A stretch of 64,000 nucleotides of DNA, taken from the NCBI RefSeq assembly GCF_900094835.1, contig NZ_FMAO01000010.1, positions 1-64,000 of the forward strand. Direction: 5' to 3'. The DNA is from Weissella bombi. GTDB taxonomy: Bacteria; Bacillota; Bacilli; Lactobacillales; Lactobacillaceae. Positions within the stretch are counted from its first letter, which is position 1, and each line of letters starts with the position of its first letter. The notes beneath the pieces are model-generated. The model was not told the DNA's origin. It did no database searches and saw nothing but the letters and a program-made list of their open reading frames with translations. Position numbers and translations under genes: made by a program. Positions 44,413 to 54,657 of the stretch are shown here, in pieces.

Positions 44413-46827
44413 CTAAATAACAAAGTTAACTAGCTTACCAGGAACAGCAATAACTTTCTTTGGCTCTGCACCATCAAGTTGCTTTTGAATTGCTTCTTCA
44501 TTACTTGCAATCTTAATCATTGCTTCACGGTCTGCGTCAGCTGGTACAGTAACACGACCACGTAGCTTACCATTAACTTGGAGAATAATTTCAATTTCAT
44601 CATCTACCAAGGCAGCTTCATCATAAGTTGGCCACTTTGCGTAAGCAATTGATTCACCAGCATGTAGGTAGCTCCACAATTCTTCAGTAATATGTGGGGC
44701 AATTGGATTCAATAACTTAATAAATCCTTCTACATATTCAACAACCAAGTTTTCTTGCTTGTATGCTTCGTTAACGAAAATCATCATTTGAGAAATAGCT
44801 GTGTTGAAACGCAAGTTCTCATAATCATCAGTAACTTTCTTAACTGTTTCATTGTAGATTTTATCAAGCTTATGATCATTAACCGTTGTGATATGATCAC
44901 GTAGCTTATCTTCATCATCAATGAACAAACGCCAAACACGATCTAACCAACGACGTGATCCAGCCAAGCCTTCTTCTGACCAAGCAATTGATTGCTCCAA
45001 AGGTCCCATGAACATTTCGTACAAACGCAATGTATCAGCACCATATTCAGCAACAACATCGTCTGGGTTAACCACGTTACCCTTTGACTTTGACATCTTT
45101 TCATGATTCTCACCAAGAATCATACCTTGGTTAGCTAATCTTTGGAATGGTTCCTTGGTGTGCACAACACCCAAGTCGTACAATACCTTGTGCCAGAAAC
45201 GAGCATATAGCAAGTGCAACACAGCATGTTCAGCACCACCAACATACAAATCGACATTCTTCCAGTAAGCCTCGGCTTCTGGTGATACAATTTCTTCATC
45301 ATTGTGTGGATCCATATAACGTAGGTAGTACCATGATGAACCAGCCCATTGTGGCATTGTATTTGTTTCACGCTTACCTTTACGTCCGTTTTCATCAACA
45401 ACATTCACCCAATCGGTCACATTAACCAATGGTGACTCACCAGTACCTGAAGGCATAATGTTATCTACTTCTGGTAGACGTAATGGTAATTCTGATTCGG
45501 GAACTAATGTTTGTTCGCCATCTTCCCAATGAATAACTGGAATAGGCTCACCCCAGTAACGTTGACGTGAGAAAATCCAGTCACGCAAACGGTAGTTAAC
45601 CTTCTTGTGACCAGCATGGTTTTCTTCTAGCCAATCAATCATCTTAGCAATAGCTTCCTCTTTATCCAAACCATCTAAGAAACCAGAATTGATGTGCTCA
45701 CCATTGCCTGTGTAAGCTTCTTTTTCAATATCACCACCAGCAATAACTGGACGAATTGGCAAATCATATTTCTTAGCAAAGTCATAGTCACGACTATCAT
45801 GTGCGGCAACCGCCATAATAGCACCCGTTCCGTATGATGCTAGGACATAATCACCTACCCAAATTGGCAATGCTTCGCCGTTAACTGGGTTAACAGCATA
45901 AGCACCGGTGAAGACACCCGTCTTATCTTTATTCAAGTCTGTACGCTCTAAGTCAGACTTAGAAGCAATTTCAGCCTTCAAAGCCTCAACTGCATCACGT
46001 TGATCATCAGTCACAATTGACTCAATTAATTGATGTTCAGGTGATAGCACCAAGTACGTTGCACCAAACAAAGTGTCGGCACGTGTTGTAAACACCTCAA
46101 TTTCATCATCAGTACCTTGTACTTTAAAGTTCACTGATGCACCAATTGAACGACCAATCCAGTGACGTTGTTGTTCCTTAATTGCGTCTGGCCAATCTAA
46201 ATCATCCAAATCATCAATTAAACGATCCGCATATGCAGTAATCTTCAAAGCCCATTGACGCATTGGCACGCGGTAAACTGGGTAACCACCACGCTCTGTC
46301 TTACCGTCAATGATTTCCTCATTGGCAACCACTGTTCCACCATTATAATCAGGGGCCCAGTTAACCATGATTTCGTCTTCGTATGCTAAGCCTTTTTTGT
46401 ATAGTTGTTCAAAAATCCACTGTGTCCACTTGTAATACTTTGGATCAGTTGTATTAACTTCACGTGACCAATCATAAGACAAGCCCAAAGACTTCATTTG
46501 GTTACGGAAAGTCTTAACGTTTTTAGCCGTTACCGTCTTTGGATCTTCACCAGTTTTAATGGCGTACTCTTCAGTTGGTAATCCAAAAGCATCAAATCCC
46601 ATTGGATGTAAGACATTGTAGCCTTGCATCCGCTTCATACGTGACACAATGTCCGTTGCTGTATAACCTTCTGGATGACCAACGTGCAAGCCTTGACCAG
46701 ATGGAAATGGAAACATGTCCATTGCAAAATACTTTTCTTTATCAGTAGCATTTGTTGTTTTAAATGTCTGATGTTCATCCCAAAAATGTTGCCATTTTTT
46801 CTCTACTAATTTGTGTTGATATGCCAT
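44413..46827 (-). CDS. leuS: Leucyl-tRNA synthetase
   Basis: The protein has 804 residues, bacterial LeuRS length. The HIGH motif appears in [13 protein letters not shown] near residue 45, the editing domain spans roughly 220-405, and [11 protein letters not shown] is near 570. It charges tRNA-Leu. The segment [14 protein letters not shown] has Ser where most bacteria have Cys. No T-box is seen upstream, unusual to note for a LAB synthetase but not decisive. The ATG at 46827 is the family start; a GTG five codons earlier overlaps the RBS GTGAGG. Confidence 0.97.
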   Translation of the reverse strand: MAYQHKLVEKKWQHFWDEHQTFKTTNATDKEKYFAMDMFPFPSGQGLHVGHPEGYTATDIVSRMKRMQGYNVLHPMGFDAFGLPTEEYAIKTGEDPKTVTAKNVKTFRNQMKSLGLSYDWSREVNTTDPKYYKWTQWIFEQLYKKGLAYEDEIMVNWAPDYNGGTVVANEEIIDGKTERGGYPVYRVPMRQWALKITAYADRLIDDLDDLDWPDAIKEQQRHWIGRSIGASVNFKVQGTDDEIEVFTTRADTLFGATYLVLSPEHQLIESIVTDDQRDAVEALKAEIASKSDLERTDLNKDKTGVFTGAYAVNPVNGEALPIWVGDYVLASYGTGAIMAVAAHDSRDYDFAKKYDLPIRPVIAGGDIEKEAYTGNGEHINSGFLDGLDKEEAIAKMIDWLEENHAGHKKVNYRLRDWIFSRQRYWGEPIPVIHWEDGEQTLVPESELPLRLPEVDNIMPSGTGESPLVNVTDWVNVVDENGRKGKRETNTMPQWAGSSWYYLRYMDPHNDEEIVSPEAEAYWKNVDLYVGGAEHAVLHLLYARFWHKVLYDLGVVHTKEPFQRLANQGMILGENHEKMSKSKGNVVNPDDVVAEYGADTLRLYEMFMGPLEQSIAWSEEGLAGSRRWLDRVWRLFIDDEDKLRDHITTVNDHKLDKIYNETVKKVTDDYENLRFNTAISQMMIFVNEAYKQENLVVEYVEGFIKLLNPIAPHITEELWSYLHAGESIAYAKWPTYDEAALVDDEIEIILQVNGKLRGRVTVPADADREAMIKIASNEEAIQKQLDGAEPKKVIAVPGKLVNFVI

Positions 46828-46985
46828 GATTGATAACCTCACTTTAATAGTCTTACTTTATCAAAAAAACACCGAGCTTTCAATATTCATCAAGGACTAG
46901 CCAAAATAATTCTCATCAATATTTTTAAGACATTTTGTGCTAAACTAATAAAATGAGAAATAAATAAGAAGGAGGCCCGCAACAA

Positions 46986-47678
46986 GTGCATTTACGTAAA
47001 TTTGACTATTTTCAATTAGCCATTGCTTTAGGTGGTTTAGCAATTTTTATTATCATGGCATTTGGTTATGTCAACAACCTAAGTTACATTACGACCATCG
47101 ACCAATTTGGTCTCCATTATATCCGTGAACCACTGACACCAGAAAGATCGTGGTTTTTCCGTAATATCACCCGTGCTGGTAACACTAAATGGACAGCACT
47201 TGTTATGGCAATCACAGCCATAATTGCAGTATTAGTTCGCAAATGGGATGTTGCGGTGTTTATGGTCGTCAATGTCGGTGTCTTTGGTGGTGGGGTTATG
47301 AGTGTATTTAAGCATATCTTTAAGAGACCACGTCCAAACATCTACCATGTTATCGAACAATCAGGTTATTCATTTCCGTCGGGGCATGCGTTAAACGCCA
47401 TTTTGCTCTATGGTTCCTTAATTGTTTTAGTGCACTATTACTTGAAATCAGAGGATAATATCCGCTATGCATTTATGACATTGTTTGCTGCATTAATTAT
47501 CGCTATCCCTGTTAGTCGTGTCTATTTAGGTGTACACTACTTGTCAGATGTTTTGGCTGGTTTTGGTTTAGGAACCTTCCTATTAATTATGTCTAAAGAA
47601 ATTATTTTTAAATATCGCACACGAGAGGTTTTCGAAAATGCGCAAAATTCAGAATCTGGTTCAAATATCGCTAAATGA
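46986..47678 (+). CDS. PAP2-family membrane phosphatase
   Basis: The protein has 230 residues with about six helices. The three phosphatase motifs are complete: KHIFKRPRPN, YSFPSGHALN and SRVYLGVHYLSDV. It probably dephosphorylates undecaprenyl pyrophosphate or another lipid phosphate on the outer face, recycling the cell-wall carrier. The start is GTG at 46986 with AAGGAGG ten bases ahead. The next gene begins 41 bases before its stop, so the two are coupled. Confidence 0.9.
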   Translation: MHLRKFDYFQLAIALGGLAIFIIMAFGYVNNLSYITTIDQFGLHYIREPLTPERSWFFRNITRAGNTKWTALVMAITAIIAVLVRKWDVAVFMVVNVGVFGGGVMSVFKHIFKRPRPNIYHVIEQSGYSFPSGHALNAILLYGSLIVLVHYYLKSEDNIRYAFMTLFAALIIAIPVSRVYLGVHYLSDVLAGFGLGTFLLIMSKEIIFKYRTREVFENAQNSESGSNIAK

Positions 47679-48150
47679 ATATTTAAATCCCGGTGATTTA
47701 GCTATCGATGCTACTATTCATCATGGGGATGTCACCCGTTTCTTAGCTAGTCGGGTTGGTGATACTGGAAAACTCTTAGCTTTTTCAGCGAAAAAAGATG
47801 AAATCGATGATGTTGCTACATCTCTATTCTTAAGCGGTTTAAATGACCGTGTTGATTTAATCAATAAAGACTTCTCAACAATCATCAATTATTTAGACCC
47901 TACCCAACCAGTTGGCGCAGCAATGTTCCAATTGGACGATCAGATTGATTTAGCTGCTGTTCAAAATGCTGCTAAAGCTATCTTAATGTTTTTAAAAACA
48001 GATGGCCTTCTATGCTTACTAAGCGATGATGCCAAACTATTAGATGATCTTAAAAAATACTTTGCTGAATTACCAACTAACTCTTACAGCGTATCTTATT
48101 ATGAAGATATGTTAACGTCAGAAAGTGCGTTAGTTATACAACGGCATTAA
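47638..48150 (+). CDS. YtqB-like putative SAM-dependent rRNA methyltransferase
   Basis: The protein has 170 residues. A Rossmann methyltransferase layout like YtqB: LAIDATIHHGDVTRFLASRVG at the SAM-site position (slightly shortened here in sense), LLAFSAKKDEI, DRVDLINKDF and PVGAAMFQLD. The usual DATxGNGxDT loop has become DATIHHGDVT and the catalytic NLGYLPG-like motif reads FQLDDQ, so cofactor binding or activity may be altered. It overlaps the PAP2 gene by 41 bases with RBS GAGAGG nine bases from the ATG. Confidence 0.7.
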   Translation: MRKIQNLVQISLNEYLNPGDLAIDATIHHGDVTRFLASRVGDTGKLLAFSAKKDEIDDVATSLFLSGLNDRVDLINKDFSTIINYLDPTQPVGAAMFQLDDQIDLAAVQNAAKAILMFLKTDGLLCLLSDDAKLLDDLKKYFAELPTNSYSVSYYEDMLTSESALVIQRH

Positions 48151-48212
48151 AAAAATCATTGCTTATTTAATAAATGTCATCATGACATCGTTAGTAAGCA
48201 ATGATTTTTTTG
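48149..48212. terminator. Bidirectional terminator
   Basis: The outer arms AAAAATCATTGCTTA and TAAGCAATGATTTTT enclose a second hairpin around ATGTCATCATGACAT. It separates the methyltransferase gene from the convergent fructokinase gene. Confidence 0.85.
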
Positions 48213-48223
48213 TATCAATCTAT

Positions 48224-49099
48224 TTAATTTAACAATGATTTAGCAAGATAAAAGCATCCTAAAACACCAGCATTATCGCCATGTTCAACATGCACAATAT
48301 AATGCTCTAAATCATCCACTGGTAAATAATCAGCTAATTGCCGAGCGAAAGATTCACGAACCATTGGTAGTAAGATACTACGGTGTGGTACACCACCACC
48401 AAATATAATTCTGTCTGGACGTAAAATAGTTGTATATGTTACTAAAGCCTGTGCCAAATAATCTGCTTCAATTTCCCAAGCTAAATGATCATCTGGTAGT
48501 GATTTAGCAGACTCTTGCCAGCGCTCTTCAATAGCTGGGCCCGAAGCCAAGCCTTCTAAACATGTATCACCATGAAATGGACAATGCCCCACATATTTAT
48601 CTTTAGGATGTTTACGCATCATAATATGTCCTGCTTCAGGATGTGAATTACCACTCAATAAGTGACCATGTTGGATAATTCCTGCACCGACACCTGTACC
48701 AACTGTTAAATAAACCACATTTTCAACATCCTTTGCGGCACCTGAAACGTATTCTGACCAGCCGGCACCATTGACATCAGTTGTCCAGTAGTAAGGAATG
48801 TCACGCCATGCTTGCATAGCACCCAAAAAATTATAACCTGACCAACCCCTTTTCGGTGTATCTAAGACATAACCATACGTGCGGCTTTGTGGATTAATAT
48901 CAATTGGGCCAAAAGCAGCAATACCAATCGCAGCAATATCTTGGTATTGATCAAAAAATGCCGTAACTTGTTTAATTGTTGTTGGTCCGTCTAATGTCGG
49001 AAAACTCTCACGTGCAATAACAGTATCTGGATCATCCACATTAGCTACTGCAACAACAAACTTTGTCCCACCTGCTTCAATTGCTCCTAAAAGTGACAT
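48224..49099 (-). CDS. scrK: ROK-family fructokinase
   Basis: The protein has 291 residues. The N-terminal ATP loop AIEAGGTKFVVAVA and the ROK zinc signature with GHCPFHGDTCLEGLASGP near residue 170 are intact, including all His and Cys ligands. It phosphorylates fructose to fructose 6-phosphate. It is the last gene of the sucrose operon, 24 bases after the GH32 gene, and handles the fructose that GH32 releases. Confidence 0.95.
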   Translation of the reverse strand: MSLLGAIEAGGTKFVVAVANVDDPDTVIARESFPTLDGPTTIKQVTAFFDQYQDIAAIGIAAFGPIDINPQSRTYGYVLDTPKRGWSGYNFLGAMQAWRDIPYYWTTDVNGAGWSEYVSGAAKDVENVVYLTVGTGVGAGIIQHGHLLSGNSHPEAGHIMMRKHPKDKYVGHCPFHGDTCLEGLASGPAIEERWQESAKSLPDDHLAWEIEADYLAQALVTYTTILRPDRIIFGGGVPHRSILLPMVRESFARQLADYLPVDDLEHYIVHVEHGDNAGVLGCFYLAKSLLN

Positions 49100-49123
49100 T
49101 ATATTTCTCCCATCATGGTTATA

Positions 49124-50545
49124 TTAATATTTAATTGCGTTTTTTTCTAATTCATACGTTGTTACATGCACATCCTTAAAATCAGTTCTCTCTAATACGA
49201 TATCAGGATGTACTTCACTATAATAACGTTCTGTAAACACAGTTTCCCCATTGTTAACAAAGACTTCGACTGAACTACGATCAATTAGTAATTGTAAACT
49301 AATCATCTTTGCTGGTTTGACGTATCCCACTCGTTTATCTGAGCGATCAGCTCTTGCAATGATTAACTTATTATTTTGCTGATCAAATTGTAAAGTCAAT
49401 ACCACCTCATCAGCCGTCCGGAACTTTAAGATGAAATCCTTGTCTGCTTTTAGCTGCATATTAATTTCATTACTCTCAACATTAGATAGCAATACTTGTT
49501 CTGTTAAATCTGATGAAAATAATAAATTATTTTTTGTCTGTTTAATTCTTAATTTATCCAATTCAGTTACTGGCTGCATATAAATATGGTTATCTTTTAA
49601 CGTTAATTCACGTGGAAAAGTTAAAGCACCTGCCCAACCATCCTTTTTTTCAGGCATCTCACTTTCCCACATAGCCATCCAACCGAACATAAGTCGACGA
49701 CCATCAGGTGCTAACATCGTCTGACTCGCATAAAAATCATGACCATGGTCAATCTCAATAAATTCGTTTCTTCCAAAGTTTGCCGTATCAATATTTAGTT
49801 GACCAATCATATAACCTGTTTGGTGTAAGTTTAAATACTTTTCACGTTCTGGTTGAATTCCCTGTGGTGACATCAATAAAATATCTTGTCCTGCAAGTGA
49901 AAAAATATCTGGGCATTCCCACATATAACCTTCTGTATCACGTGTTTTTGCCTGAGCTATCGCACCTTCATAAGTCCAATTTAATAGGTCTTTTGATGAA
50001 TATAGTAGTACGCGCCCAACTTTTGAATCTTGTGTTTGACCACCAAGAATCACATAATAGGTGTCACCTGCTTGCCAAACCTTTGGATCACGAAAATTAG
50101 CTGTATTATCAATCGGTGGTGTTGAAATCACTGGATTATTAGCATATTTTTCAAAATGAATACCATCTTTACTAATTGCAATATTTTGATCTTCATAAAA
50201 ATCATCATCGTTGCCACTATCACCAAAATGGTGCCCCGTGTACATCAAGTACAATTTATCGTCTTTAATAATTGCACTACCTGAAAACATACCATTTTGA
50301 GTAATTGGTTTTTCGGGTGATAAAGCAATAGGTAATGTCTCCCAATGTACAAGATCTATACTACGAGCATGTCCCCAATGCATGGGTCCCCAATCTGCAC
50401 TATATGGATGGTACTGATAAAATATATGGTAATAACCTTTAAAATAAACAAACCCATTTGGATCATTAATCCAACCCGCTGGTGCTGCTACGTGAAAATT
50501 AAGACGATAACGTGGGTTTGTTACTTGGGCAAATTTTTCATTCAT
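49124..50545 (-). CDS. GH32 sucrose hydrolase (beta-fructofuranosidase)
   Basis: The protein has 473 residues. A five-bladed propeller carries GWINDPNGFVYF (nucleophile Asp near residue 28), FRDPKVW (transition-state Asp) and ECPDIF (acid/base Glu). A beta-sandwich makes up the C-terminal 130 residues. No signal peptide, so it works in the cytoplasm. The upstream gene is a proton symporter and there is no PTS EII, so free sucrose is the probable substrate, though ScrB-type enzymes also take sucrose 6-phosphate. Confidence 0.95.
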   Translation of the reverse strand: MNEKFAQVTNPRYRLNFHVAAPAGWINDPNGFVYFKGYYHIFYQYHPYSADWGPMHWGHARSIDLVHWETLPIALSPEKPITQNGMFSGSAIIKDDKLYLMYTGHHFGDSGNDDDFYEDQNIAISKDGIHFEKYANNPVISTPPIDNTANFRDPKVWQAGDTYYVILGGQTQDSKVGRVLLYSSKDLLNWTYEGAIAQAKTRDTEGYMWECPDIFSLAGQDILLMSPQGIQPEREKYLNLHQTGYMIGQLNIDTANFGRNEFIEIDHGHDFYASQTMLAPDGRRLMFGWMAMWESEMPEKKDGWAGALTFPRELTLKDNHIYMQPVTELDKLRIKQTKNNLLFSSDLTEQVLLSNVESNEINMQLKADKDFILKFRTADEVVLTLQFDQQNNKLIIARADRSDKRVGYVKPAKMISLQLLIDRSSVEVFVNNGETVFTERYYSEVHPDIVLERTDFKDVHVTTYELEKNAIKY

Positions 50546-50567
50546 AATCTAAAATTCCTTTCTTAAT

Positions 50568-51842
50568 TTAAGCTGCTTGATTAATTAATGGTTCACCGTT
50601 TACATCTTGATTATCTTTTTTAATCACAAAGAAGGCGTAAATTCCTGCAGCAACTACAACAATTGTAATAATATGGAAAGTCATTGCATAACCGGAATTA
50701 TCTCGTAACATACCTAATGGTGTTGAAAGAACCACTTGACCTAATTGTGCTGCAACCTGGAACCCAATCATATACAGAGTAGCTGATAATTTTGTCTCAA
50801 AATGAAGTGTGAAATATCTAAAAATCGATAAAATAAAGAGTGGTGTTTCAAAAGAGTGAAGCATTTTAACACATGAGATTGCAATTGGGTTATCAATAAA
50901 ACCACATAACCCAATTCGGATTGCCATAATTGTAATCCCTAACAGCAACGTATTACGGACACCAATTTTATTCATGATAATTGGTACAAGCCCCATCATA
51001 ATAGCTTCTACAAAGACTTGAATAGAATTCAAATTACCATACATTTGTTGTCCCTGCGCTACTGACCCAAACAACCCAGCATAGAAACTTGGAAACATTT
51101 GTTGACCAAAAACTGTATAAAATGTCCAAGTGAAAAATATCAAGATAATCACAGCCCATAAGTCACGTAATTTTAACAAAGACAACATTTCCTTAACACT
51201 TGGTACTGATGCTTGTGTTGTGTTACGACTACGTTTCTTCTCTTCACGTTCAGCTTTAGGTACCCAGAAGCAAACATTTAGTAGTAATAGAACACCAAAA
51301 AATGAACCTAGCCAAAAATTAATATCCGGATTAATCACAAATAAATGACCTGCTAATAAGGCCACCACTGCATACCCAAAAGATCCCCAAGCACGTGCTT
51401 GCCCATATTCGAATTTAAATACACGACTGAAACGTTCTACTAAAGCTTCATAAATTCCTGTCGTTGCTAAAAAACCTGCTGATAGAAAAATTGAACCAAC
51501 CACTAATCCAAATGTAAAATTACTGTTTAACATTGGTTCATATGCATAAATAAAAAATGGCCCGACTAACGCTGCACAAATACCACTAAATATTAGTAAA
51601 TTTCTTTTAAGTCCCAATTTGTCTTGCAAAGTACCATAAAAAAACATCAAGATTAATGTGACTAATGAATTAGCCGCATAAATTGTCCCAACAGAACTTC
51701 CATTTAAATTCAAACCATCTTTAGAAGTTAACCATAATTGAAAAAATGACCACCAAATGCCCCATGATGCAAAGTATAAAAACATTGTAACTGAACTTTG
51801 CAAATAGGACTCATTCTTAAAAGCTTTCATATATTTTGACAC
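50568..51842 (-). CDS. Sucrose:H+ symporter-like MFS permease (LacY/CscB family)
   Basis: A 424-residue oligosaccharide:H+ symporter with twelve helices. The opening YFASWGIWWSFFQLWL resembles the CscB/LacY first helix, and YGQARAWGSFGYAVVAL is the conserved helix-5 region. It probably brings sucrose in unphosphorylated. The GTG at 51842 is chosen, with AAGGGGG eight bases ahead; the longer open frame would start upstream of this RBS. It is the first gene of the permease-GH32-fructokinase operon. Confidence 0.92.
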   Translation of the reverse strand: MSKYMKAFKNESYLQSSVTMFLYFASWGIWWSFFQLWLTSKDGLNLNGSSVGTIYAANSLVTLILMFFYGTLQDKLGLKRNLLIFSGICAALVGPFFIYAYEPMLNSNFTFGLVVGSIFLSAGFLATTGIYEALVERFSRVFKFEYGQARAWGSFGYAVVALLAGHLFVINPDINFWLGSFFGVLLLLNVCFWVPKAEREEKKRSRNTTQASVPSVKEMLSLLKLRDLWAVIILIFFTWTFYTVFGQQMFPSFYAGLFGSVAQGQQMYGNLNSIQVFVEAIMMGLVPIIMNKIGVRNTLLLGITIMAIRIGLCGFIDNPIAISCVKMLHSFETPLFILSIFRYFTLHFETKLSATLYMIGFQVAAQLGQVVLSTPLGMLRDNSGYAMTFHIITIVVVAAGIYAFFVIKKDNQDVNGEPLINQAA

Positions 51843-51896
51843 AAGATAATCCCCCTTCGAATAAATAAACAATCGTGTCTTTTCATTGAAATAAAA

Positions 51897-51910
51897 TGTA
51901 ATCGCTTTCA
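51897..51910. promoter_or_regulatory. cre site of the sucrose operon
   Basis: TGTAATCGCTTTCA matches TGWAANCGNTNNCA at all 14 positions, just downstream of the -10 box, where CcpA would repress. Confidence 0.85.
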
Positions 51911-51918
51911 CAAAAGGT

Positions 51919-51956
51919 ATTATAACCCTTGTTCCAAAAATATGTCAACCGGTTGA
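51919..51956 (-). promoter_or_regulatory. Sucrose operon promoter with overlapping LacI operator
   Basis: On the minus strand consensus TTGACA (51943-51948), 18-bp spacer, consensus TATAAT (51919-51924). The perfect palindrome TCAACCGGTTGA (51945-51956) overlaps the -35 box and is a typical LacI-family operator for the regulator just upstream. Confidence 0.9.
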
Positions 51957-51968
51957 TATAAAAATAAA

Positions 51969-52003
51969 TTAAAAAGGTTGCGGCATTTTTGCCTCAACCT
52001 TCG
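51969..52003 (-). terminator. Terminator of the sucrose regulator gene
   Basis: Stem AAGGTTGaGGC/GCCgCAACCTT with one mismatch, then a T-rich run on the minus strand. Confidence 0.8.
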
Positions 52004-52013
52004 TTCAATAAAA

Positions 52014-53009
52014 CTATCTATGACCAGTAGTTCCCTCCCATAACGTCACTGGTAATATATATTCTGACTCCGTTTTGTCACCCGCAATTCGTTTCAATAA
52101 TATATCAACTGCAATTTTAGCCATTTCTTCAATTGGTTGCACAACAGTTGTTAATTGCGGCATTACATTGCGCATCAATTCAGTACCATCATATCCAACA
52201 ATCAATAAATCCTCAGGAATTTTACGGCCACGTTCTTTAGCAATTGCCATAATAATACTTGCATCAACATCGTTAGAAACAAACAACGCTTCCATATCTG
52301 GATAGCTATCAAACAATTGCTGATACCGTCGTTTTTTTTCAGCAAATGATAATTTAAAATCAATTGTAAAGGTATGTGGTTCTAAACCATTATTCTTCAT
52401 AATGGTTTCATAAGCTACCCGCCGTCGATGTGCAGGGGTTTCTAAAGAACTTGGCCCATTAGTATGAACAATATGCTTAACACCAGCATTAATTAATCGT
52501 TCTGTTGCTAAAACCCCCCCGTGATAGTTGTCAGATTCGACAATCGGAATATCACTATTCATGATACGATCAATTGCCACAATTGGTAGATGACTATATT
52601 TATACTCAGCAATGCCTTGATTATGCGTGCCGACAATCAATCCATCTACTTGTCCTGCCAATAATTGATTTAAATAATCCGTTTCTTTATCGGTGTCCTG
52701 TAGTGAATTACCAATAATTACTTTAAAATCTCTTTGATATAATTCGTATTCTAAATAATTTACTAATTCACCAAAAAAAGGATTAGATACTGTTGGAAAA
52801 ATAAGACCAATCAATCCCGTCTCTTGCTTAAATAATTGTCGAGCTGCGGCATTTGGCTGGTAATTTAACGTTTCCATAGCATCATGCACTTTTTTTAGTG
52901 TTTTTTCACTTAAATAACCCCGGTTATTAAGCACACGTGATGCTGTTGTTTTTGAGACACCCGCTAATTTTGCAACATCTTCTAACTTGGGTTTCATGTT
53001 ACTAACCAT
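52014..53009 (-). CDS. LacI-family repressor of the sucrose operon
   Basis: The protein has 331 residues. Helix-turn-helix KLEDVAKLAGVSKTTASRVL and hinge YQPNAAARQL precede a sugar-binding-protein-like domain. It stands upstream of the sucrose operon in the same direction, with its own terminator. Its likely site is the palindrome TCAACCGGTTGA over the operon -35. The ATG at 53009 follows AAAGG at five bases; an in-frame ATG four codons later is possible but has no better RBS. Confidence 0.94.
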   Translation of the reverse strand: MVSNMKPKLEDVAKLAGVSKTTASRVLNNRGYLSEKTLKKVHDAMETLNYQPNAAARQLFKQETGLIGLIFPTVSNPFFGELVNYLEYELYQRDFKVIIGNSLQDTDKETDYLNQLLAGQVDGLIVGTHNQGIAEYKYSHLPIVAIDRIMNSDIPIVESDNYHGGVLATERLINAGVKHIVHTNGPSSLETPAHRRRVAYETIMKNNGLEPHTFTIDFKLSFAEKKRRYQQLFDSYPDMEALFVSNDVDASIIMAIAKERGRKIPEDLLIVGYDGTELMRNVMPQLTTVVQPIEEMAKIAVDILLKRIAGDKTESEYILPVTLWEGTTGHR

Positions 53010-53135
53010 ATCTACCTTTCAAAAATCATTTCAATACATTTATTATATCAAAGCTACTCATAATCTGCTTTTGTTCAGACGATTTCTAAAAGCCAAAAGT
53101 TAGCATAAAAATTAACCAATAGAATAATCTTTAAA

Positions 53136-53179
53136 CACTAAAACACCGTAAGCAAATACTGTCGTTAACTTACGGTGTT
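53136..53179 (-). terminator. Terminator of the RNA methyltransferase gene
   Basis: Stem AACACCGTAAG/CTTACGGTGTT with a T-rich tail on the minus strand. Confidence 0.7.
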
Positions 53180-53195
53180 GAATTATAGATTATTT

Positions 53196-54572
53196 TTAAT
53201 TATTAGGTTCAAAAACCGTAACCACTTCAACATGGGCTGTCTGTGGGAATTGGTCTAACGGTTGTACATCCCCTTTAATGTGGAAACCTTTTTCAATTAG
53301 GTATTTAGCATCACGAGCCATTGTCGCTGGATTGCATGAAACATAAACGAAGCGTTTAGGCTTTATTTCAGTAACCGCATCAAGCAATTCATCCGTTAAT
53401 CCGCGACGTGGTGGATCAACAAAAATGACATCCGCTTGCACACCTTCTTGCTGCCACTTACGCATTTGTGCTGGCGCATCTGCTGTAATAAAAGTGGCAT
53501 TCTTAACATGATTATTTGCAACATTCTTTTGTGCATCAATCACTGCTCGTTCGATAACTTCAACACCAAGTACTTGCTTAACCTGACTAGCAACCGTTAA
53601 CCCAATCGTACCAATACCCGAGTATGCATCAATAACAGTATCGGTTGGTTTCAATTCTGCTTTTTTTGCCGCCAATGCGTATAGAACTTCAGTTGTTTGT
53701 GGATTAACCTGATAAAACGAATTTGGCCCAATTTCAAATTCGATTCCTAACAATGTGTCATGAATAACATCTTCACCCCACAAAGTACGGTTATTACCCG
53801 ACATCAAAACGTGTAATGAACGTGGATTATGATTTAACACAACACTATGAATGCCTGGTACCACTGCTGCAATTTCTTCAGCAATTTCATCTTCATCTTT
53901 AATTGCAGTCGTTTGAGAAACTAAAACAACCATCAACTCATGACTATAATAACCACGGCGTACCATAATGTAACGCATTTCGCCCTGCTGCGTTTCATCA
54001 CTAAATACTGATACTTGGTGCTGATTCAAAATATCACGCACCGTCGCAATGGTTTGGTCGATTACCGGGTCATTAACGTAATAATCCGAAAGGGGCAAAA
54101 TTTCGCCAGGAGTACGTCGCTTAATAAAGCCTGTCACCAATTTTTCGCCATCATTTTTAATAGGCACTACCGTTTTATTACGATATTGAATAGGATTTTC
54201 CATACCAATTGTTGGCGCAATATTTGCTTCAATGCCTGCCGCTGCGTAAAATTTTTCAACCTGCTTTTGTTTTAACTTTAATTGTGCTTCGTATCGTAAA
54301 TTAACATATGGTGCAATCCCTACGTCTAACAGATAATCCTTACCCAATTCCACACGATCTGGTGAGGGATCAACTACTTCAACTACTTCACCTCGTGCAA
54401 ATTTACGATTAACTTGGGTGATTTCAAATTTAACAGTTTCGTCTGGAAATGCATTTGCCATGCGAATAGGGTAATCATTCAACATAACAACGCCGAATCC
54501 ATTATAAAGAACCTCGACGACTTTTCCTGTTAGTATTTGCCCTAATCGTACAGGCATGATTGTATGACTCAT
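53196..54572 (-). CDS. rlmD: 23S rRNA (uracil-5-)-methyltransferase, RlmD/RlmCD family, cysteine-cluster free
   Basis: The protein has 458 residues. An N-terminal TRAM domain (about 1-65) is followed by the catalytic part with DAYSGIGTIGL, VDPPRRGL and the nucleophile Cys in YVSCNPATMARD. The region that holds the four-cysteine Fe-S cluster in RumA-type enzymes reads LLDVGIAPYVNLRYEAQ; the catalytic Cys is the only cysteine in the protein. The ATG at 54572 is chosen because the ATG at 54611 overlaps the -10 box. Target base is by family, not proven. Confidence 0.92.
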   Translation of the reverse strand: MSHTIMPVRLGQILTGKVVEVLYNGFGVVMLNDYPIRMANAFPDETVKFEITQVNRKFARGEVVEVVDPSPDRVELGKDYLLDVGIAPYVNLRYEAQLKLKQKQVEKFYAAAGIEANIAPTIGMENPIQYRNKTVVPIKNDGEKLVTGFIKRRTPGEILPLSDYYVNDPVIDQTIATVRDILNQHQVSVFSDETQQGEMRYIMVRRGYYSHELMVVLVSQTTAIKDEDEIAEEIAAVVPGIHSVVLNHNPRSLHVLMSGNNRTLWGEDVIHDTLLGIEFEIGPNSFYQVNPQTTEVLYALAAKKAELKPTDTVIDAYSGIGTIGLTVASQVKQVLGVEVIERAVIDAQKNVANNHVKNATFITADAPAQMRKWQQEGVQADVIFVDPPRRGLTDELLDAVTEIKPKRFVYVSCNPATMARDAKYLIEKGFHIKGDVQPLDQFPQTAHVEVVTVFEPNN

Positions 54573-54609
54573 ATTTTCTCTCTCATTATCTTTAGCATTA
54601 CTGTCTTTC

Positions 54610-54637
54610 ATTATACTAGTTTATCAACCACAGGCAA
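54610..54637 (-). promoter_or_regulatory. Promoter of the RNA methyltransferase gene
   Basis: On the minus strand TTGCCT (54632-54637), 16-bp spacer, TATAAT (54610-54615). Confidence 0.6.
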
Positions 54638-54657
54638 TCATTCTACTAAACAATGAG

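Noticed and set aside
46843-46985. T-box or other leader for leuS
   Set aside because: There is too little space, no AGGGTGG-type sequence and no terminator/antiterminator pair.
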